Positions 6,940 through 14,582 of a stretch of 64,000 nt of DNA are shown here, piece by piece. How positions within the stretch are numbered: position 1 is the stretch's first letter; each line of letters begins with the position of its first letter. The notes under the pieces were generated by a model, which saw only the letters and a list, made by a program, of their open reading frames with translations, ran no database searches and had not been told where the DNA came from. A program made the position numbers and the translations under genes. The DNA comes from Candidatus Woesearchaeota archaeon (GTDB lineage: Archaea > Nanobdellota > Nanobdellia > Woesearchaeales > DSVV01): contig JACPTB010000007.1 of NCBI GenBank assembly GCA_016192995.1, positions 1 to 64,000 of the forward strand. Direction: 5' to 3'.

Positions 6940-8265
6940 ATGGTTAATCTGAAAGAGATTGTAGACAGGGAGTTCCATCAACTTAGGAGGCAAGACGGTA
7001 CTGCCCTTGAATATGTTGATTATGTTTCTCAAGGTGGGCAAGGCCATAGTCTACTTTTCAAAGATGCTGCAGGAAATGAATATATTGGTAAACTTACTTT
7101 AAAAGATGAAATTGAAGCTGCAAGGCAAGGATTAGATGCAATTCATGGAAGAATAACAAGAGAAGTTGCAGTTTTAAAAAGATTAAATCATCCTGGAATT
7201 GCAAATGGTCTGGAAGAAGATATTTCTGAAAGATATATCTTAGTCACACGACCAAAAGTAAAAGGAAAGACATTACGAGAATATCTAACAGAAAAAGTGC
7301 AATTATCTGAATCCGAAACTGCAAAAATAATGTATGATGTTGCTACGGTATTAGATTATTTACATCATCCAGAAAAATACCATGAAGATCGGAACCCTGT
7401 TATTCATCGTGATCTTAAACCTGAAAACATTGTCATAAGAGATGCTGGAAGTATTTGCTTGATTGATTTTGGCGTAGCAAGTATGCGAGAAAGTACCTTT
7501 ACACAATTTTCACGAGATGCTGGAACACTAGGATATTTAGCACCAGAATTAGGAAAAGGTGTTCCTGCCGATGAGAGGGCAGACATTTATGCATTAGGTG
7601 TTATTGGAAGAGAACTATTAACAGGAGCAAAACCTGATATTACGTGGTTTGTTGAACCATTAACATTTAAGATGGGAAAATCAAGAAAAATACGAAGAAT
7701 AATTAATAGAATGATTACAGGTTATAATGAAAGATATGTTTCTGTTGCTGATATAAAACAAGAACTGATTAAAAAAGGATTATGTAAAGAAATTACTACT
7801 CAACTTCTTACACCTGGAATTGAAACAGCAGATCCTCTAGTGAATGACGTCGGTTATGAAACAGGATTTGGTTTTGCAATGAATATAATCGAACCGAGTA
7901 TGCCTCCGCATCAATATGCTCATATAGTTAGAGCAAAAAGAATAGCTAAGTCTACTCCTGATGGGCCACGCTATGTCAGAGTTGAAATAGAAAGATATGG
8001 TCCTATAGATGATTTCTCAAGTGGTTGGGAATTAAGTAATAATGTAAAAACTAAAATAGATTGGAAAGTAGTTTATGATGCGAGTACTGATAAGCCCATA
8101 GATCTAAAAAAGATAGAATCTGAATTAAAAGCTCAAGCAAGACGTCAAGGACACGAAATACCAAATTACGTAACAAATGACATAGGATATGCAATTGAGT
8201 TAAGTAATTCGAGCATGATATCAAATGATGGTAAACCATCTCTAACAAAAAGACCAGCTTACTGA
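6940..8265 (+). CDS. Eukaryotic-like (Hanks-type) Ser/Thr protein kinase
   Basis: A cytosolic protein kinase (441 aa). The kinase domain spans roughly residues 20-290 and all catalytic elements are present. These are the glycine loop SQGGQG (30-35), Lys51, the alpha-C Glu75, HRDLKPEN (156-163), DFG (176-178), APE (201-203) and Asp215. The closest style is the bacterial PknB group, rather than the archaeal RIO/Bud32 kinases. Residues 290-441 form an unrecognised C-terminal domain without a membrane helix. A TATA box at about 6910 precedes a near-leaderless ATG. Substrates are unknown. Confidence 0.9.
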   Translation: MVNLKEIVDREFHQLRRQDGTALEYVDYVSQGGQGHSLLFKDAAGNEYIGKLTLKDEIEAARQGLDAIHGRITREVAVLKRLNHPGIANGLEEDISERYILVTRPKVKGKTLREYLTEKVQLSESETAKIMYDVATVLDYLHHPEKYHEDRNPVIHRDLKPENIVIRDAGSICLIDFGVASMRESTFTQFSRDAGTLGYLAPELGKGVPADERADIYALGVIGRELLTGAKPDITWFVEPLTFKMGKSRKIRRIINRMITGYNERYVSVADIKQELIKKGLCKEITTQLLTPGIETADPLVNDVGYETGFGFAMNIIEPSMPPHQYAHIVRAKRIAKSTPDGPRYVRVEIERYGPIDDFSSGWELSNNVKTKIDWKVVYDASTDKPIDLKKIESELKAQARRQGHEIPNYVTNDIGYAIELSNSSMISNDGKPSLTKRPAY

Positions 8266-8292
8266 TTCTCTACAATAAATTCGACCCAAAAC

Positions 8293-8302
8293 CTTTATAA
8301 AC
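8293..8302 (+). promoter_or_regulatory. TATA box of the ribosomal operon
   Basis: CTTTATAAAC at this position would place transcription start near 8320-8328. That is just upstream of a 28-codon frame at 8334 and about 120 nt before rpsM. Confidence 0.5.
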
Positions 8303-8333
8303 AATCACTTAATCCAAGATACTACCCGAGTCA

Positions 8334-8420
8334 ATGGCAGGATTATTAAGAATGATCCACAAGTCCAGTACAAGGCGCAAGGGTGTAACCTACACTTTCG
8401 TTCTTGGGATAAAAGCCTAA
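8334..8420 (+). CDS. Candidate 28-aa basic leader peptide ahead of rpsM
   Basis: A 28-codon frame starts at ATG 8334, close to the transcription start predicted from the TATA box at 8293, and ends at TAA 8418-8420, 27 nt before rpsM. The peptide (MAGLLRMIHKSSTRRKGVTY...) is basic and ends in a hydrophobic stretch FVLGIKA. It could be a leader peptide, a very small ribosome-associated protein, or chance. No family is recognised. Confidence 0.4.
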   Translation: MAGLLRMIHKSSTRRKGVTYTFVLGIKA

Positions 8421-8447
8421 CTCTAAAACTAATATAAACTGATATAT

Positions 8448-8945
8448 ATGGCAGATACCTTCAAACACATCATAAGAATTGTTAATACAGATTTAGATGG
8501 TAAGAAATCCATTTACATGGCACTGCAAAAAATCCGCGGTATTGGATTTATGTATGCTCATGCTATCTGTAAAGTAACTAATATTGACAAAGCTGCTAAA
8601 GCAGGAAATCTTTCTGATCAACAAATTGCGAAGCTTGAGCAAGTACTTAAGACGCCGTTTCAATTTGAAATTCCTTTATGGATGGTTAATCGAAGGCATG
8701 ATTATGAAGAAGGCTATGATAGGCATTTAGTAACAGGCGATTTAAAGTTTGTTCAGGAAAATGATAAGCGACGATTGCAAAAGATAAGATCATACCGTGG
8801 AGCGCGACACGCTGCCGGCTTACCAGTGCGAGGTCAACGCACCAAATCAAACTTCAGAAAGAACAAAGGTAAAGTACAGGGAGTTATAAAGAAAGCAGTA
8901 AAAGCGCCTGCAGCTGAAGAAGGTAAAAAGAAAGGCAAGGACTAA
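8448..8945 (+). CDS. rpsM: 30S ribosomal protein uS13
   Basis: Small-subunit head protein. The N-terminus (FKHIIRIVNTDLDGKKSIYMALQKIRGIG) and the basic motif RGQRTKSNFRKNKG are diagnostic of archaeal S13. At 165 aa it carries a Lys/Ala-rich tail of about 20 residues (VKAPAAEEGKKKGKD). It is the first long gene of a compact operon running to rpoN with gaps or overlaps of a few bases. Confidence 0.97.
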   Translation: MADTFKHIIRIVNTDLDGKKSIYMALQKIRGIGFMYAHAICKVTNIDKAAKAGNLSDQQIAKLEQVLKTPFQFEIPLWMVNRRHDYEEGYDRHLVTGDLKFVQENDKRRLQKIRSYRGARHAAGLPVRGQRTKSNFRKNKGKVQGVIKKAVKAPAAEEGKKKGKD

Positions 8946-8948
8946 ACA

Positions 8949-9521
8949 ATGGGAGATCCTAAAAAACCAAGGAAAAAGTACCAAGGCCCTTCTCATCCAT
9001 GGCAAAAACAAAGAATTATTGATGAGAAGGAATTAGTCATAGCTTATGGCTTAAAAAATAAACAAGAGCTTTGGAAAATGGGAACCCTTGTTAAACAAAT
9101 TGCTGCTAAAGCCAAGAGAGTTATCGCAAGGACCGGTGAACAAGCAACTAAAGAAGAAAAACAGCTTATTGAAAAATTAGTCCGACTTGGATTGCTGCAG
9201 AGTACTGCTAAAATTGATGATGTTCTTGGACTCACTTTGAAGAATATTCTCGAGAGAAGATTACAAACATTAGTGTTCAAAAAAAATATGGCGCGTTCAA
9301 TAAAACAAGCCAGGCAATTTATCACGCATAGGCATGTAAAAGTAAGCGGAAAGAAGATTACTTCTCCTAGTTATCTTGTTCCTCTCGACCAGGAACAGGG
9401 AATTATATTTTCAGAAACATCAACATTGCAAAGCGAGGAGCATCCTGAAAGAACACCAATCTCCAAAGCTCCCGTTGAAAAAACAGAAGTAAAGGTAAAC
9501 AACCATGAAACCAGAACATAG
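8949..9521 (+). CDS. rpsD: 30S ribosomal protein uS4
   Basis: Primary 16S rRNA binding protein. It has the archaeal N-terminus ([23 protein letters not shown]) and an S4 RNA-binding domain around residues 105-160 ([35 protein letters not shown]). The C-terminal 30 residues are an acidic, low-complexity extension. The ATG lies 3 nt after the rpsM stop. Confidence 0.96.
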   Translation: MGDPKKPRKKYQGPSHPWQKQRIIDEKELVIAYGLKNKQELWKMGTLVKQIAAKAKRVIARTGEQATKEEKQLIEKLVRLGLLQSTAKIDDVLGLTLKNILERRLQTLVFKKNMARSIKQARQFITHRHVKVSGKKITSPSYLVPLDQEQGIIFSETSTLQSEEHPERTPISKAPVEKTEVKVNNHETRT

Positions 9522-9579
9522 GCAAGAAAGAACTCCTGAACAAGCTGACAACAGAGAACAGCGAGGAGATAGAGACAAC

Positions 9580-9981
9580 ATGAGACCTCGAAGGCAATTA
9601 TGTTGGGGAATTGCACATGTTTATTCATCGTATAATAATACTATTATTCATGTTACTGATATTACTGGCACAGAATCATTGGCGTTAAGCAGCGGCGGTC
9701 AAGTTGTAAAATCACATCGTATGGAGTCATCTCCTACTGCTGCAATGATTGCTGCTAAAAGAGTAGCAGAAAAAGCTATGGAAAAAGGCGTCAATGCTAT
9801 TCATGTTAAAATTAAAGCACCGGGGGGTCATAACGGCCCTAATAATCCTGGGCCTGGAGCGCAGGCTGCAATTAGAGCATTATCACGTATGGGTTTGAAA
9901 ATAGGTATTATTGAAGATGTAACTCCTTTGCCGCATGATGGATGCAGAAAAAAAGGCGGAAAACGAGGAAGAAGGGTATGA
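9580..9981 (+). CDS. rpsK: 30S ribosomal protein uS11
   Basis: Platform protein contacting 16S rRNA near the mRNA exit. The core [22 protein letters not shown], the [20 protein letters not shown] stretch and the basic end [12 protein letters not shown] are typical. I chose the ATG at 9580 because GAGGAGAT (9563-9570) lies 9 nt upstream and the protein then has the family length. An ATG at 9505 would add a polar 25-residue extension overlapping rpsD. The stop overlaps the rpo3 start (ATGA). Confidence 0.95.
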   Translation: MRPRRQLCWGIAHVYSSYNNTIIHVTDITGTESLALSSGGQVVKSHRMESSPTAAMIAAKRVAEKAMEKGVNAIHVKIKAPGGHNGPNNPGPGAQAAIRALSRMGLKIGIIEDVTPLPHDGCRKKGGKRGRRV

Positions 9982-10769
9982 GCATGGAAATTACTGACGT
10001 AAATTATGCAAAAGATAAAACTCAAGTGTCCTTTGTCATAAAAGGTACAACACCGAATTATGTTAATACTATCCGAAGGCTTATTATTAATAATGTTCCG
10101 ACGATGGCAATCCATGAAGTTGAATTGAGAAAAAATAGTTCATCGTTGTATGATGAAGTGATAGGCCATCGTTTAGGATTAGTTCCTTTAAAGACAGATT
10201 TGGGATCATATGAAGTTCCAAAATCGCCTGAAGATCTAGAAAAAGCACAATGCCATGTTAAATTAACCTTAAAAACAAAAGGACCTTGCCTTGTGTATGC
10301 TTCAGACCTTAAATCAAAAGATCCTAAAATAGTTCCTGTGTATCCAAAAATGGTACTAGCAAAGTTGCTTGATGGTCAGGAACTAGAATTAGAAGCTACC
10401 GCAGTTTTAGGTTATGGCAAAGATCATATTAAATGGTCTCCAGGAATAGCATGGTATACTTTCGAACCATTAATCAAAGTCAATAATGGAAGCAAGCATT
10501 TTGATGAATTCAAAAATAAATATCCTCCTCAGGCATTTGATAAATCTGGAAAACTAGATAAGCAATTAATAATTGAAAATAATGTTGTTGATGCATGTGT
10601 TGGGGTTTGTGATGATGTCGTTGCTATTGAATACAACAAAGACAACTTTCTCTTTCATATTGAATCATTTGGGCAGTTACCTTGCAAAGAGATCTTAACT
10701 GCTGCTGTTGAATCGTATAACCAAATGGTAGATGAATTAAACAATACGATTAAGGGACTGGAAAAATGA
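9978..10769 (+). CDS. rpo3: DNA-directed RNA polymerase subunit D (Rpo3)
   Basis: Archaeal homologue of bacterial alpha and eukaryotic Rpb3, an assembly platform of RNA polymerase. Diagnostic stretches are [25 protein letters not shown] and [11 protein letters not shown]. The insert domain lacks the four-cysteine Fe-S cluster motif found in some archaea: the region [16 protein letters not shown] has only scattered cysteines. The ATG at 9978 overlaps the rpsK stop; an ATG two codons later is an alternative. The stop overlaps the eL18 start. Confidence 0.95.
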   Translation: MSMEITDVNYAKDKTQVSFVIKGTTPNYVNTIRRLIINNVPTMAIHEVELRKNSSSLYDEVIGHRLGLVPLKTDLGSYEVPKSPEDLEKAQCHVKLTLKTKGPCLVYASDLKSKDPKIVPVYPKMVLAKLLDGQELELEATAVLGYGKDHIKWSPGIAWYTFEPLIKVNNGSKHFDEFKNKYPPQAFDKSGKLDKQLIIENNVVDACVGVCDDVVAIEYNKDNFLFHIESFGQLPCKEILTAAVESYNQMVDELNNTIKGLEK

Positions 10770-11116
10770 AAACAAATCCTTATTTACAGAAATTAATTCC
10801 AGAATTGAAAAAGCTTTCAAACATGCAGAAAGTAAATATCTGGAAGCGAATAGCTCATGAGTTAGAAAGCTCAACTAGTAAACAACGAGAAGTTAATCTT
10901 GGTCATCTAGACAAACACACAAAAAATAATGAAACAGTGATAGTTCCTGGAAAAGTGCTTGGCGCAGGCGAGCTGCAGCATCCTGTAACCATTGCTGCAT
11001 TCAAATATTCAGCAGCTGCTAAAGAAAAGCTGTTAAAAACTAAATGCACGGTCTATTCCATTGAAGAATTATTGCAAAAAAATCCGAAAGGAAGTAATGT
11101 GAGGATACTAGGATAA
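10766..11116 (+). CDS. rpl18e: 50S ribosomal protein eL18
   Basis: Archaeal/eukaryotic large-subunit protein absent from bacteria. The family signature NPYLQKLIPELKKLS...IWKRIAHEL and VPGKVLGAGELQHPVTIAAFKYS are clear. At 116 aa it has the usual archaeal size. Start and stop overlap both neighbours by four bases or one, consistent with translational coupling. Confidence 0.95.
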   Translation: MKTNPYLQKLIPELKKLSNMQKVNIWKRIAHELESSTSKQREVNLGHLDKHTKNNETVIVPGKVLGAGELQHPVTIAAFKYSAAAKEKLLKTKCTVYSIEELLQKNPKGSNVRILG

Positions 11117-11538
11117 TGAAAACGGTTATAGACGCTCAGGATTTAATTTTAGGAAGAATGGCAACAAAGATTGCCAAAAGAGCACTGCTCGGGGAAGAGG
11201 TAATTGTAGTCAACTGTGAACTAGCAGTTATTAGCGGGAAAAAAGCTGATATTATTGCACATTACAAAAAAAAATTTGCGCGCGGAGTGCATACAAAAGG
11301 TCCTTTTTTTCCGCGGCAGCCTGAACGAATGGTACGAAGGATTATTAGGGGTATGCTGCCATGGAAAAGAGCAAAAGGAAGAGAAGCTTTTAAGCGTGTT
11401 ATGTGTTATATGGGTATACCTGAAGAATTTAGAACCATGGAAATTGAAACTATAAAAGAAGCGCATATCAATCGATTAAAAACGATGGGAATGATGCGAA
11501 TAAAAGAAGTATGCTCATTAATGGGTGCTAAACTATGA
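11116..11538 (+). CDS. rplM: 50S ribosomal protein uL13
   Basis: Large-subunit protein of 140 aa. The N-terminus (VIDAQDLILGRMATKIAKRALLGEEVIVVNCE) and the central GPFFPRQPERMVRRIIRGMLPWKRAKGREAF are diagnostic. The ATG shares its A with the eL18 stop and the 3' end overlaps rpsI by four bases. Confidence 0.96.
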   Translation: MKTVIDAQDLILGRMATKIAKRALLGEEVIVVNCELAVISGKKADIIAHYKKKFARGVHTKGPFFPRQPERMVRRIIRGMLPWKRAKGREAFKRVMCYMGIPEEFRTMEIETIKEAHINRLKTMGMMRIKEVCSLMGAKL

Positions 11539-11936
11539 GTAAATCAGTTCATACATCGGGAAAAAGAAAACGCGCTATTGCACGTGCAACCTTATGTGAA
11601 GGAAAATGCCGCATAAAAGTAAACAATTTACAGCTTGATCATTATGGAACAAGTTTAATCAGAATGAAAATCACCGAGCCATTAGTCTTAGCAGAAAAAT
11701 TAGGTGAAAATCTTGATATTCACGTCAGAGTGCAGGGAGGCGGCGTAATGGCGCAAGCTGAAGCTAGCCGTCTTGCTATTGCGCGGGCATTAGTTGAATA
11801 TACAAAAAGCAGTGCTTTAAAACAAACATTTTTGGATTATGATCGGCATTTGCTTGTGGCAGATATACGAAGAAAAGAAGCTTGCAAACCTAACGATTCT
11901 AAAGCTCGAGCAAAGAGACAGAAAAGCTATCGATAA
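11535..11936 (+). CDS. rpsI: 30S ribosomal protein uS9
   Basis: Small-subunit head protein of 133 aa. It begins KSVHTSGKRKRAIARAT and ends with the conserved basic tail RRKEACKPNDSKARAKRQKSYR, whose terminal Arg reaches the decoding centre. Its length fits the archaeal family. A 20-nt gap with an AGAGGA sequence precedes rpo10. Confidence 0.96.
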   Translation: MSKSVHTSGKRKRAIARATLCEGKCRIKVNNLQLDHYGTSLIRMKITEPLVLAEKLGENLDIHVRVQGGGVMAQAEASRLAIARALVEYTKSSALKQTFLDYDRHLLVADIRRKEACKPNDSKARAKRQKSYR

Positions 11937-11956
11937 ACAAATACAGAGGAAAAAAC

Positions 11957-12154
11957 ATGATCATACCTATACGTTGTTTGAGTTGCGGCAAACCTGTTGC
12001 ACATTTATGGGAAGAATACACTGAACGCACTGAATCAGGTGAAGACCGAAAAAAGATATTAGATTCATTAGGGTTAAAAAGATATTGCTGCAGAGCATTG
12101 TTCCTTGGTCATATTGATTTAATCGATACTACGGGGCAATTTAAGAAGTTTTAA
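11957..12154 (+). CDS. rpo10: DNA-directed RNA polymerase subunit N (Rpo10)
   Basis: Zinc-bound small RNA polymerase subunit, homologue of Rpb10, 65 aa. Zinc ligands C7, C10 (CLSC) and the C44-C45 pair (RYCC) are present. An SD-like AGAGGA lies 6 nt upstream. In many archaea rpoK and rps2 follow here; in this window the operon appears to end, and guaB begins after 127 nt with its own AT-rich promoter. Confidence 0.95.
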   Translation: MIIPIRCLSCGKPVAHLWEEYTERTESGEDRKKILDSLGLKRYCCRALFLGHIDLIDTTGQFKKF

Positions 12155-12281
12155 TTTATTATATTCTCTTAAACTTATATATTCTCCATCATAATAAACT
12201 TTTTATATTATCTATCGCACTATATTCTGGAAAGTCTGATTCTTTCCTTATATTGATAAATTAATAAAGAGGAAACTTATT

Positions 12282-13727
12282 ATGAACCAAATTTCAGAAG
12301 CGCTTTCCTATGACGATGTTTTGATTAAGCCGAAATTCTCCACTATATACTCTCGCGGAGATGTAGACACATCGTCATTTCTTACTAAAAAAATTAAATT
12401 AAACATGCCGATTGTCAGCGCAAATATGGATAAAGTGACTGAAGCTAAAATGGCTATTGCCATGGCAAGAAAAGGAGGCATTGGCATTATTCATCGTTTT
12501 CTTACCAAAGAACAGCAAGTAAAAGAAGTTGAAATAGTAAAACGCTCGATGGGATTTATCATAGAAAAGCCATACACTATTACCGCAGACAAGACATTGC
12601 AAGAAGTTTATACCTTAGTCCAAGGAGAGGTTGGCAAAGGTGTTGTTGTTGTAGATGAACAGCAGAAGGTTCAAGGGATTGTTTCAGCGCGAGATATGAT
12701 TTTCCAAGATTATCCGCAGGTAAAAGTATATGAAGTTATGACAAGAAAAGATGATTTAGTAACAGCAAGAGAAGGCATTAGCCTAGAAGAAGCGCAGCAA
12801 ATTATGTATAAACATCGTATAGAAAAATTGCCGTTGGTTGATAGTGAGGGCAAATTAAAAGGATTAGTCACTAGCAAAGACTTGGTCAAGAGAATTAAAT
12901 ATCCTGAATCTGCAAAAGATGATAAAGGAAGGCTTTTAGTAGGAGCTGCAATTGGTGTACGAGGAGATTACAAAGAAAGAACAGAAGCATTATTAGAAGC
13001 AAATTGCGATGTGATGGTCATAGACATTGCTCATGGTCATTCAGATAATGTAATCTCAGTTATTCAAGAATTAAGGAAAAACTTTGGCGATATTCAAATA
13101 GTTGCTGGAAATGTTGCATCAGCTCAAGGTGCAGAAGATTTGATAGCAGCAGGCGTTGACTGTGTAAAGGTTGGTGTTGGTCCAGGAGCTGCATGTACCA
13201 CAAGGCTAGTTACTGGCTGTGGTGTACCACAATTAACCGCTGTTCTCGAGTGTGGAGAAATCGCGAAAAAATATGGCGTTCCTATCATAGCAGATGGCGG
13301 GATTAAACAATCCGGTGATATGGTCAAAGCAATTGGCGCTGGCGCTGAAACAGTCATGATAGGGAGCATGTTAGCGGGAACTTCGCAAAGTCCTGGTGAA
13401 ATTTTATTAAGAAACGGCCAAAGGATTAAATTATACAGGGGCATGGCATCAGTTGATGCTACGTTAGCTCGGCAAACAAAGGAATCTGGGTTTAATCTGG
13501 CAAAAAGAACGGCAAAGGAGATTGTCGCTGAAGGTGTTGAAGCAGTTGTTTTGTTCAAAGGAGATGTTGATGATATATTAAACCAATTGATGGGTGGCTT
13601 ACGTTCAGGGATGAGTTATGTCGGTGCAAAAACAATTAAAGAACTCCAAGAAAAAGCAGAATTTGTTAAAATCACATCAGCAGGCATGCGTGAATCAAAA
13701 CCACATGATATTCAAGTGCATGATTGA
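12282..13727 (+). CDS. guaB: Inosine-5'-monophosphate dehydrogenase
   Basis: NAD-dependent oxidation of IMP to XMP, the committed step of guanine nucleotide synthesis. It is a TIM barrel with the N-terminal YDDVLIKP motif, two CBS domains (about residues 95-205), and the catalytic Cys305 in GPGAACTTR. A mobile flap region follows (SGFNLAKRTAKEIVAEGVEA). The length of 481 aa is standard. An SD (AAAGAGGAAA) lies upstream of the ATG. Confidence 0.96.
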   Translation: MNQISEALSYDDVLIKPKFSTIYSRGDVDTSSFLTKKIKLNMPIVSANMDKVTEAKMAIAMARKGGIGIIHRFLTKEQQVKEVEIVKRSMGFIIEKPYTITADKTLQEVYTLVQGEVGKGVVVVDEQQKVQGIVSARDMIFQDYPQVKVYEVMTRKDDLVTAREGISLEEAQQIMYKHRIEKLPLVDSEGKLKGLVTSKDLVKRIKYPESAKDDKGRLLVGAAIGVRGDYKERTEALLEANCDVMVIDIAHGHSDNVISVIQELRKNFGDIQIVAGNVASAQGAEDLIAAGVDCVKVGVGPGAACTTRLVTGCGVPQLTAVLECGEIAKKYGVPIIADGGIKQSGDMVKAIGAGAETVMIGSMLAGTSQSPGEILLRNGQRIKLYRGMASVDATLARQTKESGFNLAKRTAKEIVAEGVEAVVLFKGDVDDILNQLMGGLRSGMSYVGAKTIKELQEKAEFVKITSAGMRESKPHDIQVHD

Positions 13728-13753
13728 AATATACACTATATGAGGATGATACT

Positions 13754-14335
13754 ATGAAAACAAATAAAAGATTGCAACAAATAATCATTATTGTGATAGT
13801 ATGTATTCCATTTATTTTTTTAATAAGTTGCAGCCAAAAACAAGTTCCACTAAGTGAAGCTGTAACACCAATACCAACTATTGAACAGCCAATAGAAAAA
13901 ATTGAAACAAAAACAGTAGAAAATACTAGTAACAGCGAAATAATAACAGAAATAAAACAATCTGAACCAATAATACAAAAACCTAAACAAACTCCACTGG
14001 TAGTTACCATTAAAAAACAAAACAGCGAAAAAACAATGGTAAATGAATCAACAAACAAAGAGTTTGTCATCAGTGCAGATGAAAAACAATTCAATCCAGA
14101 TAGTATTACCGTAAAAAAAGGCAGCAAAGTTAAAATTAATTTTAATTTTAATGATGATCATATTTATTTTGGTGGTTTAGATATTAAAAGCGAGTATTTC
14201 AACCTAAAATACAAAAAATCAGACAAGATCAAAACAAAAACAGTAGAGTTTACCGCTGAAAAAACATTCAGCTATAGTGGCTATTGGCCGGCAACAAATG
14301 CAAAGAAAGCATCGGGTAAAATAGTAGTAGAATAA
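13754..14335 (+). CDS. Secreted lipoprotein with cupredoxin-like domain
   Basis: A 193-aa exported protein. Residues 1-27 form a signal peptide ending in the lipobox L-I-S-C, predicting a lipid anchor outside the cell. A Pro/Thr/Glu/Lys-rich linker (about 30-100) leads to a beta-rich C-terminal domain (EFVISADEKQFNPDSITVKKGSKV...). That domain resembles the cupredoxin-like fold used in copper binding or iron uptake. Only one of the usual copper ligands is evident (His in DDHIYFGG), so metal binding is uncertain. The SD GAGGATGAT at 13742-13750 fixes the start. Confidence 0.7.
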   Translation: MKTNKRLQQIIIIVIVCIPFIFLISCSQKQVPLSEAVTPIPTIEQPIEKIETKTVENTSNSEIITEIKQSEPIIQKPKQTPLVVTIKKQNSEKTMVNESTNKEFVISADEKQFNPDSITVKKGSKVKINFNFNDDHIYFGGLDIKSEYFNLKYKKSDKIKTKTVEFTAEKTFSYSGYWPATNAKKASGKIVVE

Positions 14336-14389
14336 TTACCTACGATCAAGATATATAGATTCTTTTATATTTCTATACTTAGTTGTCTA

Positions 14390-14538
14390 GGCTTCATCCA
14401 AAAAATGGCTGCCGCCAGGTTAGCGCCTTCGAAACTTCGCTTATTTCAATCGCATAATCGGTCACGCTCCGAAGGAGCTAAATATAATCCCGACTAAAGA
14501 TCGGGATTATAAGACTTGCGTAAAGCAAGATGAAGCCC
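14390..14538. repeat. Palindromic mobile-element-like repeat with 8-bp flanking duplication
   Basis: A 149-bp element has ends GGCTTCATC (14390-14398) and GATGAAGCC (14529-14537), which are perfect inverted repeats. The sequence GTTGTCTA flanks it on both sides (14382-14389 and 14539-14546), consistent with a target-site duplication. It contains a perfect 10-bp hairpin (ATAATCCCGA and TCGGGATTAT, 14484-14510) and a CTTGCG/GCAAG hairpin. There is no coding frame. It behaves like a small non-autonomous element between the lipoprotein gene and leuS. Confidence 0.65.
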
Positions 14539-14582
14539 GTTGTCTAATAAACTTTATAAACCATATATTTCTACACAAAACA

